Shown here: piece after piece, positions 19,401 through 28,608 of the stretch
Numbering within the stretch: the stretch's first letter is position 1
How the letters are laid out: each line of letters starts with the position of its first letter
Source: Blautia sp. Marseille-P3201T
GTDB lineage: Bacteria > Bacillota > Clostridia > Lachnospirales > Lachnospiraceae
Direction of reading: 5' to 3'
NCBI RefSeq assembly: GCF_900120295.1
Contig: NZ_LT635468.1
Coordinates: 293,225-357,224 of the forward strand
DNA length: 64,000 nt
The notes under the pieces: generated by a model
The model's database searches: none
What the model saw: the letters and a program-made list of their open reading frames with translations, nothing else
What the model was told of the DNA's origin: nothing
Translations under genes and position numbers: made by a program

Positions 19401-21158
19401 CTGAATAATCCTCTTTTGGGGAATATCCAGTTCCCACATATTCAAACGGGTATTTTTTCTGGCAATTTTAAATAACTGCTCAGTACGCGTAAGTTTTTCT
19501 TCCAGTTCACGGCGCTCTGTAATATCCATAATCATTCCCAGCATTAAAGCCGTTCCGTCAGAGTCTGTGAGAATACCTGCATTTACATGCACCCAGGCAA
19601 TACTTCCGTCACGCTTCGTAACTCTGTATTCAAGCACCATGCGCTTTTCCTTTTGGGCAATTCCCTCTGCAATCTCCTGATTAATCCTCTCCCGGTCTTC
19701 TTCATAAACAAGCGTTTCTGCACAGTTATTTAATTCTTCTGCCATTTGCTTCTTGGTATATCCGTGTAATTCATAATAGCCGTCATTGGCATATAGTATC
19801 GGAAATCCCTTTGTCATAGCCGCTTTAAAAATACCATCACTGCTGCTGTCACTGATTACACGTATTTCTTCATTAATATCCTCTTCTTTTTTATCCAGAT
19901 TTTTAATAATTCCACTGAATAAATCAGGTACTCCCTCTGCATCGCGCATCATACGCCCTCTGCACATGAGATGTACCCATTCTCCCTTCACATTTCTGGC
20001 ACGATATACAATTACATGTCTGTCTATTCTTCCATCTGCAATTTCCTGATTACTGCGTAAAAACATTTCAGCATCTTCCGGATGTATAATCTTGCTCCAA
20101 AATGCCGCTGCATTATCTAAAATCTGAGACGGAAGACCAAAATCCAACATCATCTTATAAGAATATTTAAACTTTCCTGTTTTCAGATTTCCTACAAATA
20201 CATAATCATCAATACTTTCATCTAACGTATCAAATAAATATTCCTTATTATATTGAAATGGTGTTCCTGCGTTTACTTCCTGATGTCTTTCCTCAAGCTG
20301 CCTCTGTGCTTTCAGAATATGATAATCCCTTTTCTGGATATACATCTGCGTATCTACAAGAGAAAGCACATCTGAGACATTGAGCCTTTCCCTCTCCTGA
20401 ATAGTAGCAAGGCCATAGCTGAACGTAACGTCATAATTAATTCCAACTTCCCTGCGTCCCTCTTCCAGTATTTTCAATATCCGCTTCATCCAGACATCTG
20501 CCTCTTCTGCATCTTTATTCATGAAAATAATAATAAACTCATCACCGCTTAAACGAAAGACAAAGTCAGGCTTTGACAGCTCTTCTCCAATCTTTTTTGC
20601 CACATAAGCAAGAAGTCTGTCCCCTTCCAGATGGCCATACGTGTCATTGACCCATTTCAAACCGTTAATATCATAGAGAACCGCAGTAAATTTTTCATCT
20701 TTTTTCAGGTTCTTCAAAACCTGTGCCAGCTTTTCCTTTCCTGCCTTTCGATTTAAAATTCCTGTTAATTCATCTGTTGCAGCTTCCTCACAAATCTTAA
20801 TATACTCCGTGATATCCACAGCGCTCTGTACATGGTATACATTTCCTCCCATACTTTCCAGACTGTCTTCTGTCAGGTATGTCCTTCCTGTAATGGTATT
20901 ACACTCTTTCCAGAAATAGGATTTCCCCACGCCCTTTTCCTTCAGCTGAGCGATTTTACAAAATTCACACTGCTGTTTTTGGTCTTTTTGAAGCACTTCC
21001 CAGCACTTTTTGCCTTCCGGATTTTCAGTATGAAATGTTTCCTTACAGCAGTCATTCATATACAAAATTTCATTTGTCTCCACATTCATCACACGAATGT
21101 TGGAACTGATTTTATTCAAAATTTTATAAAAAAACTGTAAATCAAAATTATCATTCAT
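16404..21158 (-). CDS. Multi-PAS, multi-GGDEF, EAL-domain c-di-GMP protein
   Basis: 1584 aa from MNDNFD at 21158 (GGGG upstream), six bases after the stop of the preceding EAL gene. Order: a PAS-like domain with conserved cysteines (KKCWEVL..CEFCK), GGDEF 1 (RLSGDEF, near-canonical), three or four PAS domains, GGDEF 2 (VSGDTF, degenerate), a GAF-like region, GGDEF 3 (VSGARF, degenerate), and a C-terminal EAL domain. The EAL domain keeps AEALIRY, LNFS, VTETIG, DDFG and AEGVETEEH, so phosphodiesterase activity is likely. No membrane helix is visible. It is probably a cytoplasmic sensor that degrades c-di-GMP. It is the last gene of a three-gene operon. Confidence 0.9.
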   Translation of the reverse strand: MNDNFDLQFFYKILNKISSNIRVMNVETNEILYMNDCCKETFHTENPEGKKCWEVLQKDQKQQCEFCKIAQLKEKGVGKSYFWKECNTITGRTYLTEDSLESMGGNVYHVQSAVDITEYIKICEEAATDELTGILNRKAGKEKLAQVLKNLKKDEKFTAVLYDINGLKWVNDTYGHLEGDRLLAYVAKKIGEELSKPDFVFRLSGDEFIIIFMNKDAEEADVWMKRILKILEEGRREVGINYDVTFSYGLATIQERERLNVSDVLSLVDTQMYIQKRDYHILKAQRQLEERHQEVNAGTPFQYNKEYLFDTLDESIDDYVFVGNLKTGKFKYSYKMMLDFGLPSQILDNAAAFWSKIIHPEDAEMFLRSNQEIADGRIDRHVIVYRARNVKGEWVHLMCRGRMMRDAEGVPDLFSGIIKNLDKKEEDINEEIRVISDSSSDGIFKAAMTKGFPILYANDGYYELHGYTKKQMAEELNNCAETLVYEEDRERINQEIAEGIAQKEKRMVLEYRVTKRDGSIAWVHVNAGILTDSDGTALMLGMIMDITERRELEEKLTRTEQLFKIARKNTRLNMWELDIPQKRIIQTEESQRVHGHGAIIENIPETLIEDGHVHPDDVETVREFYKKVENGNPVTSRTVRVRSEENPDEYWWEKVTYTIVQRSEGKPVWAIGISEDVTAQKEAEIHAFEEERLRKMLSEDMICSFQVNLSRNHLENFWDCLNGKEDIENPEQGYEEVYHRIYRTIANEDDRKRFSQLCAPENMQPAEQKSFNLEFRQKQKSGLILWVGLNIRIMLSPESREFFLFGYLKNIDSLKRRELSLKQKAEMDELSGFYNFKTAKLLIDESLAKSQKDKCALVLFDVDNFRKINQDGGFLSGDEILKELSSQIAKNILFSCIKARVSGDTFLLFCYDLNEQSRIRETIENIRKNVSQKYTAEGQEFQVTISAGMSLNFIEEMSYEQMYQCASYALQVAKREGKNKLKMFREVETIEQGKDGERKFIEDAETESMFVLNLLRESYKQLERGESRFSVVLTFMNYIAAAFQADHVALYEREKSRGRLRLEQDWKEKNYSGQEHLELDVHKVEAAFQTVFPKETIFVEDENSVGYLQVKEIYGERGVPLPLILNGNYKSGRLISLVVLEHVKEQQTSFKILEAVAEFMHHTARVFELRKKYKDAMQYDQKTGILNYQSYMEYLEQINEDNYSTFGIFGIHIVALKDYNRRYGTSAGDDLLKTVADVLAEFFGRDNSFRVSGARFFAVYPNITYENFQQRCERVKECLENKYNGMFADARVWGEQVISVEKLQQQVEEKLQIALAKQRMVRMENNQDTISDNLRKLKEVIQQGKFCTFFQPKANVRTGEICGAEALIRYYDEENGAISPARFLPQIEKAGFIRLIDLFVLKDVCRILKGWIKSGWTPFPISLNFSRATILEPGILEETNEIVEGAGVPKELIQIEVTETIGCIDTSSLKEIVEQFTEAGYKIALDDFGAEYSNIYVLYSLNLSALKLDRRIVSDIYHDKRARFVVENIIHICKELQIESVAEGVETEEHLGVLKEMDCDVIQGYLLNKPLTEEEFEKQYIKVE

Positions 21159-21163
21159 GAAAC

Positions 21164-23215
21164 TTATATCCCCTTTGTAGAACTGATATCCATAGCAATT
21201 TCCAGCCGGGCCATTTTTCCATGCCACGGTATCAGCTTATCTCTGATAACAAAATGCCTTTTCAGAAACAAATTATCCAGTTCCCATGTATGGATTTTTT
21301 CACTCTTCAGTTTTCCATTATTACAGTATTCACAAGGCTTATTTTTGCCATGAAGCACCTCATAACATTTACACTCCTTGTAGTTATATACACCTGTCAG
21401 CTTCCTTCCGGCAGGGTTCATATAATAAAGCTCATATGTATCTATATCACTTACATAGATGACTTCATCCATGCATTCTACAATATTTACAATTTCATCT
21501 TTTTCATTCTCATCTGTAAAATACGGATTTTCTATGGCTTTCATCTGATGGAAATTCTTTTCTCTTTCCACCCTTGCCTGATATTCTGCACATTCCTTAT
21601 AAATATACACTTTTTCAAATTCTTCTTTGGTATATGGCTTTGCAAAGAGAAATCCCTGCAGTAAATCCGGATTTAACTTCTGAAGAGCAATCAATTCCTC
21701 TTCCGTTTCCACACCCTCACAACACACCTGTATCTGTGCAGAATGTGCCAGTTTAATAATATTGCTCAACAAACGATAATTATAATTATTACAGTAAATT
21801 CTGCTTACAAAGCAACGATCAATCTTGGTTTCATCTACATCAATACTCTTTAAATATCCTAAACTGGAATATCCTGTTCCGAAATCATCAATTGCAATCC
21901 GAATTCCATGCCGTTTCCATTCATAAAAAATCTTATTAAAATATGTATAATCCTGAAGCTCCATACTCTCTGTCACTTCCAGTGTCAATGCATCTCCCGG
22001 TATTCCCGCTTCTTTTAAAATATCAAGAACCTTCTCTGTAATATTACTCTGGCAAAGCTGTACATAGGAAATATTCACGTTAATATGAAAATCTTTCAGA
22101 ACCTTTCGCCATTTCACACACTGTTCTACCGCAGTTTTCAATACCCAGTTCCCCACTTCACAAATCAAACCATTCTGCTCCAGAATAGGGATAAATTTCA
22201 TAGGACTGATAAGACCTTTTGTAGGCGACTGATAGCGCAACAAAGCTTCTGCTCCATAAATCTGAAAATTTTTTCCTTCAATCTGCGGCTGATAACGAAG
22301 AGAAAATCCCTCAAAATGATTTCGCACAGACTCCTTTAACTCATCCTGTAACTCAATCCAATCCAGACTCTTCTGGTAATCTTCCGATGAAAAGAAAACC
22401 AGCATATTCTTTCCCTCACGTTTTGCCCGGTCTAAAGCATTCTCTGCATACTGATATAAAAAGCCTGTGTCTTCTCCATCAGCATATGCCACAGCTCCTG
22501 CTGATGCGGTACAATAATTCTCCAGTTCTTTTTTCACAGAATTATAAAAGTCCTCCACATTTTTTCTTGTTTTATGCGGGAAATTTACCGCAAAACAGTC
22601 TCCGTCCATTCTGTATAATCTTGTATAACTGTCTGTCTGTTCCTCTAAAATCATAGACACCATTTTAAGAAGATTATTTCCGAAATCTCTTCCGTTCTTT
22701 ACGTTAATATTCTTAAAATTATCAACGCCTAAAATCATAAGATATCCCTTATCTTCTTTCAGGTACCTGTCCATATCCTCTTTAAACTTTTCTCCGTTCC
22801 AAAGACCTGTCAGGCTGTCTACCACCCTTCTCATAATCACTTCCGACACACTTCCTATGAGAAAGCCGGAGTCTTCGTTACTCTCTCTTAATACAGTTCC
22901 ACGGCAATATACCCAGACTCTGTTTCCCCCTTTGTCAATAAGACGATATTCCATATAATGGGTTTCACGGTTTCCATTAGCAACAGACTGGATTTCCTGT
23001 TGTAATCTGTTTCTATCTTTTGCATACACAATTTTCATCCATTCAGAAAACGGAATTCCTTCTTTTTCTAAAGTAATGGGATATTTTTCACAGATTTTTT
23101 CCGTAAAATAAAGCCTGTCATTTGCCATGTCATACAGATAGAAATAATCATCTGTACTATCGTCCAAAAATCGAATTGTCTGCATATATATCTTTAGTTC
23201 TTTATCTAAATTCAT
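21164..23215 (-). CDS. PAS-GGDEF-EAL-PAS protein, probable c-di-GMP phosphodiesterase
   Basis: 683 aa; GAAGGGGATAG precedes ATG 23215. An N-terminal PAS domain (residues 1-130) is followed by a degenerate GGDEF (YRMDGDCFAV in place of GGDEF, about 135-275) and an intact EAL domain (AEALLRYQ, NVNIS, VTESME, DDFGTGYSSLGYL, CEGVETEEEL). Unusually, a second PAS-like domain follows the EAL at the C-terminus, with the cysteine pattern CKCYEVL..CEYCNN. The same Cys-PAS type opens the next gene. It lies 17 bases downstream of a diguanylate cyclase gene, so opposing enzymes are co-transcribed. Confidence 0.9.
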   Translation of the reverse strand: MNLDKELKIYMQTIRFLDDSTDDYFYLYDMANDRLYFTEKICEKYPITLEKEGIPFSEWMKIVYAKDRNRLQQEIQSVANGNRETHYMEYRLIDKGGNRVWVYCRGTVLRESNEDSGFLIGSVSEVIMRRVVDSLTGLWNGEKFKEDMDRYLKEDKGYLMILGVDNFKNINVKNGRDFGNNLLKMVSMILEEQTDSYTRLYRMDGDCFAVNFPHKTRKNVEDFYNSVKKELENYCTASAGAVAYADGEDTGFLYQYAENALDRAKREGKNMLVFFSSEDYQKSLDWIELQDELKESVRNHFEGFSLRYQPQIEGKNFQIYGAEALLRYQSPTKGLISPMKFIPILEQNGLICEVGNWVLKTAVEQCVKWRKVLKDFHINVNISYVQLCQSNITEKVLDILKEAGIPGDALTLEVTESMELQDYTYFNKIFYEWKRHGIRIAIDDFGTGYSSLGYLKSIDVDETKIDRCFVSRIYCNNYNYRLLSNIIKLAHSAQIQVCCEGVETEEELIALQKLNPDLLQGFLFAKPYTKEEFEKVYIYKECAEYQARVEREKNFHQMKAIENPYFTDENEKDEIVNIVECMDEVIYVSDIDTYELYYMNPAGRKLTGVYNYKECKCYEVLHGKNKPCEYCNNGKLKSEKIHTWELDNLFLKRHFVIRDKLIPWHGKMARLEIAMDISSTKGI

Positions 23216-23232
23216 CTGACTATCCCCTTCTT

Positions 23233-25086
23233 TTACTTCTCTTCGTATATTCTAAAACCATTTTTTCTCTCTTTTTTCACCTGATAGAGCGCTTCATCCG
23301 CCATTCGATACATTTCAGAAAATTCTGTCTGCGGATTGGAAATTAATGCAATTCCTGCGGATGCAGTAATCTGTACAGATTTTCCACCCTTTTCATAAGT
23401 TCTGCTTAATTTCCTCAACAGGCTGGAAATATTCCGGCAAACTGCCTCCTGTGGAATATTTTTTAAGAATACAATAAATTCATCTCCTCCTAATCGTCCT
23501 ACAATGTCGTAACTTCTAAAATGTCGAAGTAAAATCTCCGCCACATCCTGAAGCGCCTGATCTCCTATCTGATGTCCCAATGTATCGTTTAAAACTTTAA
23601 AATTATCAATATCCAAAATCACATAGGCATGGACAACTCCCGGACTTAACTGAGAATTCTTCTGAAAAGCTTCAATCTTTTCCCTGCTGCTGTTTCTGTT
23701 ATACAGCTTTGTCAGCGGGTCTTTTTCTGCGTTTTCCCGAATTATCTGTCTTTCTGTATAATCTTCTATCATACCGATACATTGTCTGGTATTTCCTTTT
23801 TCATCTACCGGTGTAATCAGCTGAATACGCAGATACGTCATTTTGCCCTCATTGCTGAAAGATACTAAGAAATCACGTTTTCCCTTCCCTCGCTGCATAT
23901 TTTCAAAAATCTGTTTTAGCTGTTGGTGAAGCTCCTGATTTTCAGGAAAATATTTCATAAATACTACAGGAAGGTTATATGCCACTTCAGGAAATTCCAT
24001 CTCTCCCAGCGTTCTGTTAATAAATCGAAGTTCTTTTGACTCCATTATATAGCTCATAATTACAAAACCTGATTTTTCTGCCGCCGTCAGCATAATTTCT
24101 TCGTCAAACAATAATCTTTCATTAAATTGCTTAATTTGCTTTCTCTCCTGCCGAGAATAATATAAAATCACCAAAAACAGGGATAAAAGAACTACAATTA
24201 TCTTCGATACCATGCCATATGCATTGCGGCTTAGCATATAATCTACAGACTCTGTCACTTCAGAAAAATCAATTACACTGACTACGCACCAGTCATTTAG
24301 CTGCAATGGAGTAAAATATACGATTTCTTTGGATTTTCCATTTGTAACTTCCGTATATACCTGCTCGTCCTGCTGAATTTTCTTACGGATTTCCTCCACA
24401 CTCACTGTACTTTCTATGCTTCCAATTCCGTCAAAGATATTCTCTTTTTTTCCAATAAGGCTGGATTGTTTTTTCCTGATATAATTTCCTGTTAAGTCTA
24501 CAACCTGTATGTAAGTATTCTTATCTTCCAGAATGGTATTATCATAAATCCGGAAGAAATCCAGTTCACTTAATCCATAAAGCACACCCACGGCTTCTTT
24601 ACTGTCATCTAAAATAGGCACTGCAATAATACAAATCTGCTTATCCACCATATCGGAATATCGAATTTCCGTAGTGGCTTTTTTCTCTTTCATGCACGTC
24701 CGAAAATAATTTCTGTTATCAATTTTTAAAGTTTTTCCATTTGTAATTCGTGCATTTCCTTTTGCATCTGCAATTCCCATTCTCTGAAAACCTACATCTC
24801 TTTTCTCCAGAAGATGCTGCAATTTTTCCATATTGGCGCTGTCTGTAATATCTTCTTCCTCTATATATTCCGCTAAACCATATAAGAGATTTACAAACCC
24901 CTCCAACCTCTTTTCTACAACTGCACTTCCCTGCATAGAAAAGTTTTTCATTTCCTCAATCTTCATATCGTATATACGCTTATGCGTCACAGAATAAAAC
25001 TTGAACAAAGTCCAACTAATAAAAATTACTGTCACTGCCAAAAAGCTCAAAATAAAAATATACTTTTTCTTTTCTTTATTTTTCAT
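23233..25086 (-). CDS. Membrane diguanylate cyclase with Cache sensor
   Basis: 617 aa; AAGGGAGAAG precedes ATG 25086. Two membrane helices (about residues 8-27 and 290-310) flank an extracellular dCache-type sensor (MGIADAKGNARITNGKTLKI, then RNYFRTCMKEKK). A PAS domain (about 335-450) and an intact GGDEF (RLGGDEFIVFLKN, with FKVLNDTLGHQIGD) follow. It should make c-di-GMP in response to an external ligand. It is the first gene of the operon with the two EAL proteins, and is divergent from another GGDEF gene. Confidence 0.92.
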   Translation of the reverse strand: MKNKEKKKYIFILSFLAVTVIFISWTLFKFYSVTHKRIYDMKIEEMKNFSMQGSAVVEKRLEGFVNLLYGLAEYIEEEDITDSANMEKLQHLLEKRDVGFQRMGIADAKGNARITNGKTLKIDNRNYFRTCMKEKKATTEIRYSDMVDKQICIIAVPILDDSKEAVGVLYGLSELDFFRIYDNTILEDKNTYIQVVDLTGNYIRKKQSSLIGKKENIFDGIGSIESTVSVEEIRKKIQQDEQVYTEVTNGKSKEIVYFTPLQLNDWCVVSVIDFSEVTESVDYMLSRNAYGMVSKIIVVLLSLFLVILYYSRQERKQIKQFNERLLFDEEIMLTAAEKSGFVIMSYIMESKELRFINRTLGEMEFPEVAYNLPVVFMKYFPENQELHQQLKQIFENMQRGKGKRDFLVSFSNEGKMTYLRIQLITPVDEKGNTRQCIGMIEDYTERQIIRENAEKDPLTKLYNRNSSREKIEAFQKNSQLSPGVVHAYVILDIDNFKVLNDTLGHQIGDQALQDVAEILLRHFRSYDIVGRLGGDEFIVFLKNIPQEAVCRNISSLLRKLSRTYEKGGKSVQITASAGIALISNPQTEFSEMYRMADEALYQVKKERKNGFRIYEEK

Positions 25087-25266
25087 GGACTTCTCCCTTC
25101 ATTTCAATGTTTAATTCTATTCTACCATTATTTCGTGTAAAAAAACAAACCTTTTATCTAATCTAAAAAAGAATTATCTTGCCAAATATTTCCTACGGAT
25201 ATAGTATATAGTTGTATTCTGCAAACGAAAAATATGCAATTAAGGATATCAGTAGGAGAACTGCAA

Positions 25267-26424
25267 ATGAAGCAAAAGAAATTTTCACGTGTGGACCGAC
25301 AGGTTACGATATTATTAAGTATCATATTAATCCTGTTCGGAACATTTCTATACTTTGTAAGTACAAGGGTTTATTATCAGTCTATATTGAAAAGTCTTAT
25401 ACATCGTGTGGAAAACATACATAATTATATTGAGCACCAGCTGACCCCTGAAGATTTTCGTGAAATCAATACAGCAAAGGATATGTCAAAAGAAAGTTAT
25501 CAGACTTTAAAACAGATTTTAGAGGAAATCAGGGATCTAGGTGATTTGAGATATTTATACACTGCCAAGCGCAACGAAGATGGCGAGCTTGTATATGTCG
25601 TAGACGGGCTTCCCGATAATGCAGAGGATTTTCGTTATCCCGGAGATTTAATTGAACCGGAAATACAAAACGAGTTATCCCGTGCATTGAAAGGGGAAAT
25701 TGTATTACCGGATAAAATTTTGAATACGGACTGGGGAAATATTTTTATCGCCTATTATCCCCTGCATGATGAAAATGGCGTTGTAGTAGGGGCTCTTGGC
25801 CTTGAAATTGGCGCAGATACAGAAGCCGCAGCAGCAAAAAATCTGTCAAAGGCTATTTGTATTTCCTGTTTGTTTTTCTGTGGAGTTGCATTTTTATCTT
25901 CCCTTTTTATTTTCAGAAGAATTTCTAATCCCTTATATCGGGATATGGCAAATACAGATTTTATGACAAAGCTGAAAAATCGAAATGCTTATGAAACAGA
26001 CCGGGATAACTGGAACGCACGAAATGCTTTGGACCATTTAACTGTCGCGGTTATAGACTTGAATAACTTAAAATTGGCAAATGACCGTCTGGGACATGAC
26101 ATCGGTGATGCCTGTATTATAAATGCAGGAAAAATACTGCATAAAATGGAAAACAACAAGATTACTGCATACCGATATGGCGGAGATGAATTTATCATAC
26201 TTATGGAAGACCAGACAAATCCTCAAACGCTTCTTGAAAAAGCCAGTACAGAATTCCAGAAATACGGCTCTGAATTAAAAGTTCCGGTAGCCCTGGCTAT
26301 TGGCTATGCACAGTTTGACCGAAAACTGGATAAAAATCTGACAGACACACAAAAACGCGCTGACAAAAAAATGTATCAGGATAAAATAAAAATAAAAAAA
26401 CAAATAGATAACTCTATGTCATAA
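25267..26424 (+). CDS. Membrane GGDEF diguanylate cyclase
   Basis: 385 aa. I chose ATG 25267 because TAGGAGAA lies upstream; an in-frame ATG 33 bases earlier lacks one. A first helix (ILLSIILILFGTFLYFV) and a second near residue 205 (ICISCLFFCGVAFLSSLFIF) flank an external sensor of about 155 residues. The GGDEF domain (about 235-380) has NLKLANDRLGHDIGDAC and YRYGGDEFIIL, so catalytic residues are intact. It is transcribed divergently from the Cache-GGDEF operon across a 180-bp gap and ends at a strong terminator. Confidence 0.9.
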   Translation: MKQKKFSRVDRQVTILLSIILILFGTFLYFVSTRVYYQSILKSLIHRVENIHNYIEHQLTPEDFREINTAKDMSKESYQTLKQILEEIRDLGDLRYLYTAKRNEDGELVYVVDGLPDNAEDFRYPGDLIEPEIQNELSRALKGEIVLPDKILNTDWGNIFIAYYPLHDENGVVVGALGLEIGADTEAAAAKNLSKAICISCLFFCGVAFLSSLFIFRRISNPLYRDMANTDFMTKLKNRNAYETDRDNWNARNALDHLTVAVIDLNNLKLANDRLGHDIGDACIINAGKILHKMENNKITAYRYGGDEFIILMEDQTNPQTLLEKASTEFQKYGSELKVPVALAIGYAQFDRKLDKNLTDTQKRADKKMYQDKIKIKKQIDNSMS

Positions 26425-26439
26425 TGTATCAATGAAATG

Positions 26440-26489
26440 AGAAAGGAGCTATCGCATTAAACATATACTTAATGCGATAGCTCCTTTCT
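26440..26489. terminator. Strong bidirectional terminator
   Basis: A perfect 21-bp inverted repeat (26440-26460 and 26469-26489) with an 8-base loop. The outer arms are AGAAAGGAG / CTCCTTTCT. It lies between a plus-strand GGDEF gene and minus-strand remnants, so it can serve both. Confidence 0.85.
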
Positions 26490-26506
26490 ATATTATATCA
26501 TTAATG

Positions 26507-26680
26507 CTATAATCCATACTTTTCCCTCATATCCATAATAACAGCGTCAGCAGATCTGTAATTTCCCTGTTCTGCAGATTTTCTGGATTTTTCAAGCTTT
26601 TCCAGCATCTCTGTCTCTGACGAGGTCGTCGCTTTAAATATATATCCTGAATATTTAAAGTGATAACCTCTTTTTTTCTC
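26507..26680 (-). pseudogene. 3' fragment of a small unrecognised gene
   Basis: An open frame without a credible start reads ...KRGYHFKYSGYIFKATTSSE and ends SADAVIMDMREKYGL then a stop. The ending resembles the C-termini of some small antitoxin-like proteins, but I cannot name a family. An inverted repeat lies immediately upstream, where the gene seems to have been cut. Confidence 0.4.
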
Positions 26681-26681
26681 C

Positions 26682-26712
26682 AGTACAACGAAAACTAAGT
26701 TTCTGTTGTACT
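26682..26712. repeat. 15-bp imperfect inverted repeat at a gene-fragment boundary
   Basis: AGTACAACGAAAACT at 26682-26696 pairs with the inverse of AGTTTCTGTTGTACT at 26698-26712, with two mismatches and a one-base loop. It lies exactly between the unnamed 3' fragment and the truncated GH2 gene, so it may be the scar or end of a lost mobile element. Confidence 0.55.
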
Positions 26713-26720
26713 AGTTTGCT

Positions 26721-27596
26721 TTAATTGCTTGTCTTTTTTGTATCTTTTCCATATATCGGAAGATTTCCCTGAACCTCAACCTGACCGATTTCCTCACCCA
26801 TAGGGTCTACAATCGTTGTACACGCTCTGTATGCTTTTTCTTCAAATGTTTCATTACACACTGTTGTTTCAATGTCTAAAACAGCTTCTTTGCCTTTTAC
26901 TGTAGGTTTTACGAAAACACCCCAGCGGTCTACATGTGTGTTTCCATAAGTTGTCAGCCATGTATGGCGATAAATACCACCGCCTTCATACCACCAGCCT
27001 TCACTTCCGTTTGTTGTATCACAGCGTACCAGAATTACGTTATCACCTTCATCATCACCGTATTTTGTAAGCTCTGTTACATCAAACTGAAATCCTGTAT
27101 ATCCAGAATAATGATCTCCGATAAAGCATCCGTTATACCAGAAAGAAGCATTTCGCATAACACCGTCAAACTCTAAAACTACGCGTTTTCCCAAAGTACT
27201 TTTCGGTACTTTAAAAGCTTTTCGGTAATAGGCAATCCCATCCGGAATATATCCCTGAGCTCAGTTTTCCGCCTCTTCTGTCACACCAATTTCCACACGG
27301 AAATCATGAGGTAAATCTACTCTCTTCCAGTCTTTTGCGGATTTTGCTTTTTCCGGAAGATTTCCCATCAGCATATTGGCAGCATCTACATCTCCCTTTG
27401 CATCATCTCCTGCCGGAAGAATATCCTGCAGAGCTCTGAGCATATTTCCTGCCCCTGCAAAAGGTTCAAATAATTCTCCGTCTACTGCATTTGTAATACC
27501 AGCTACAATACCACTTTTTGCATAGGTTTTTGGGAGTGGTCCTACTTCGTCAATGATATACATCCAGTTTTTATCAAAATTTTGTTTTGTTCTCAT
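26721..27596 (-). pseudogene. GH2 family beta-galactosidase/glucuronidase, broken
   Basis: The N-terminal third of a glycoside hydrolase family 2 enzyme. Evidence is DWKRVDLPHDFRVE, then YYRKAFKVPK, WYNGCFIGDHYSGYTGFQFD and NGSEGWWYEGGGIYRHTWL, all hallmarks of the sugar-binding jelly-roll domain. A TGA stop at 27261-27263 interrupts an otherwise continuous frame after TEEAEN. The gene also ends after about 290 codons, well before the catalytic TIM barrel. Residues about 25-85 (SGIVAGITNAVDGELFEPFA) look like an extra insert before the domain. It cannot make an active enzyme. Its neighbour is a GPH transporter fragment, so a sugar-uptake operon has decayed here. Confidence 0.85.
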
Positions 27597-27611
27597 GTAC
27601 TGCCTCTCCTT

Positions 27612-28004
27612 TTATTTATTTGCTTCCTGTTGTTTACGAATTCTTAATTCTTCTACAATTCTTTCGTGTTCTTTATCTGTAAATTTATTAAATAACATTG
27701 GAATAATTGCAAGCACACCAATTACTGCACAGAACAGAGTAAACGCACCATGGATCATCATCTGTGTTTCATCTGTTACGTGGTTTGGAACGTAATCAGC
27801 AATTTCCAAAACAGCGCCTGTTACACCGGCGCTCAATGCCATACCAATTTTCGCAGTCAGAGTCTGTGTAGAACTGATTAAACCTTCCTGACGGTTTCCA
27901 AACTTCCATTCTGCATACTCAATCGTATTTGTAAGCATTGTTGCAGATACTACAGAAGACATTCCAAGAGGAATAATATCGGCATTTTTTCCAATTGCTT
28001 TCAT
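27612..28004 (-). pseudogene. GPH-family sugar:cation symporter, C-terminal fragment
   Basis: 130 aa matching the last third of MelB/UidB-type transporters: SATMLTNTIEYAEWKFGNRQ and TAKIGMALSAGVTGAVLEIA. Two or three membrane helices and the cytosolic tail VEELRIRKQQEANK follow. A good GAGGAGG ribosome site precedes the ATG, but a full transporter needs about 450 residues. It probably fed the GH2 enzyme just downstream with a beta-galactoside or glucuronide before both decayed. Confidence 0.8.
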
Positions 28005-28392
28005 AATTTCCTCCTCTTTTTTGTTTGTATCGTCTCTTTCTGTATACTACCATACAATAAAAAGAGAGAAGAAACACTACCGCAAACACGACACATTGTA
28101 TACTTCTCTATCAAATCCAGACATTATGTTTATGCACTTTTCTAATCATACCGGAAAGAACCCCACATTCTCGTTGAAATATTTCGTAAAAATGACTGTA
28201 TATCGAGGTTTATCCTTCCTGATCTATATCAAGTAACCATTGCAGGATAACAACGAGCCGGTATAACCAGAACCGGTGGGACAGCCTTCGGACTGTCTTA
28301 CATAATGGGAGTATTTTCTCTGATACTGTCCCATAATAAAGAACAGGAGAGAGTTTATCTCCGTCATTTTAGGATAAAATGAGGTAGATACC
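28005..28392. other. Gene-poor stretch with possible AraC remnant and hairpins
   Basis: No intact gene. On the minus strand around 28240-28110, a broken frame reads SHFYEIFQRECGVLSGMIRK, which loosely resembles the end of an AraC-type DNA-binding domain. That would suit the adjoining decayed sugar operon, at low confidence. Around 28290-28345 there are two short hairpins (GACAG..CTGTC and GGGA..TCCC) ahead of the Fic fragment. Confidence 0.3.
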
Positions 28393-28479
28393 ATGCGGTT
28401 ATTTGATTATAAAAAAGAACCGGAAAAACTTTTGACACCGGAGATCGTACAGATGGTTTCCAGAACTTCTTTATCATAG
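28393..28479 (+). pseudogene. N-terminal fragment of a Fic-domain protein gene
   Basis: 28 codons from ATG 28393 (GAGGTAG upstream): MRLFDYKKEPEKLLTPEIVQ, a start I recognise from Lachnospiraceae Fic proteins, then a premature stop. The catalytic HPFx[D/E]GN motif is absent. The break coincides with the left edge of the duplicated DUF4869 module, so insertion of that module may have removed the rest. Confidence 0.55.
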
Positions 28480-28608
28480 GGAAACTCCCTGAAAAGACAA
28501 TCCATTTCAATTTCTGTACCCCACATATATGCCTTAGATAAGACCTGTTTATTAGCGGATTATTAGCACCAACTAATAATAGGACAATACCTTGTTGTTA
28601 CTATCATT

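Noticed and set aside
26682..26712. Inverted repeat as a transcription terminator
   Set aside because: No T run on either side and a one-base loop; more likely a mobile-element scar.
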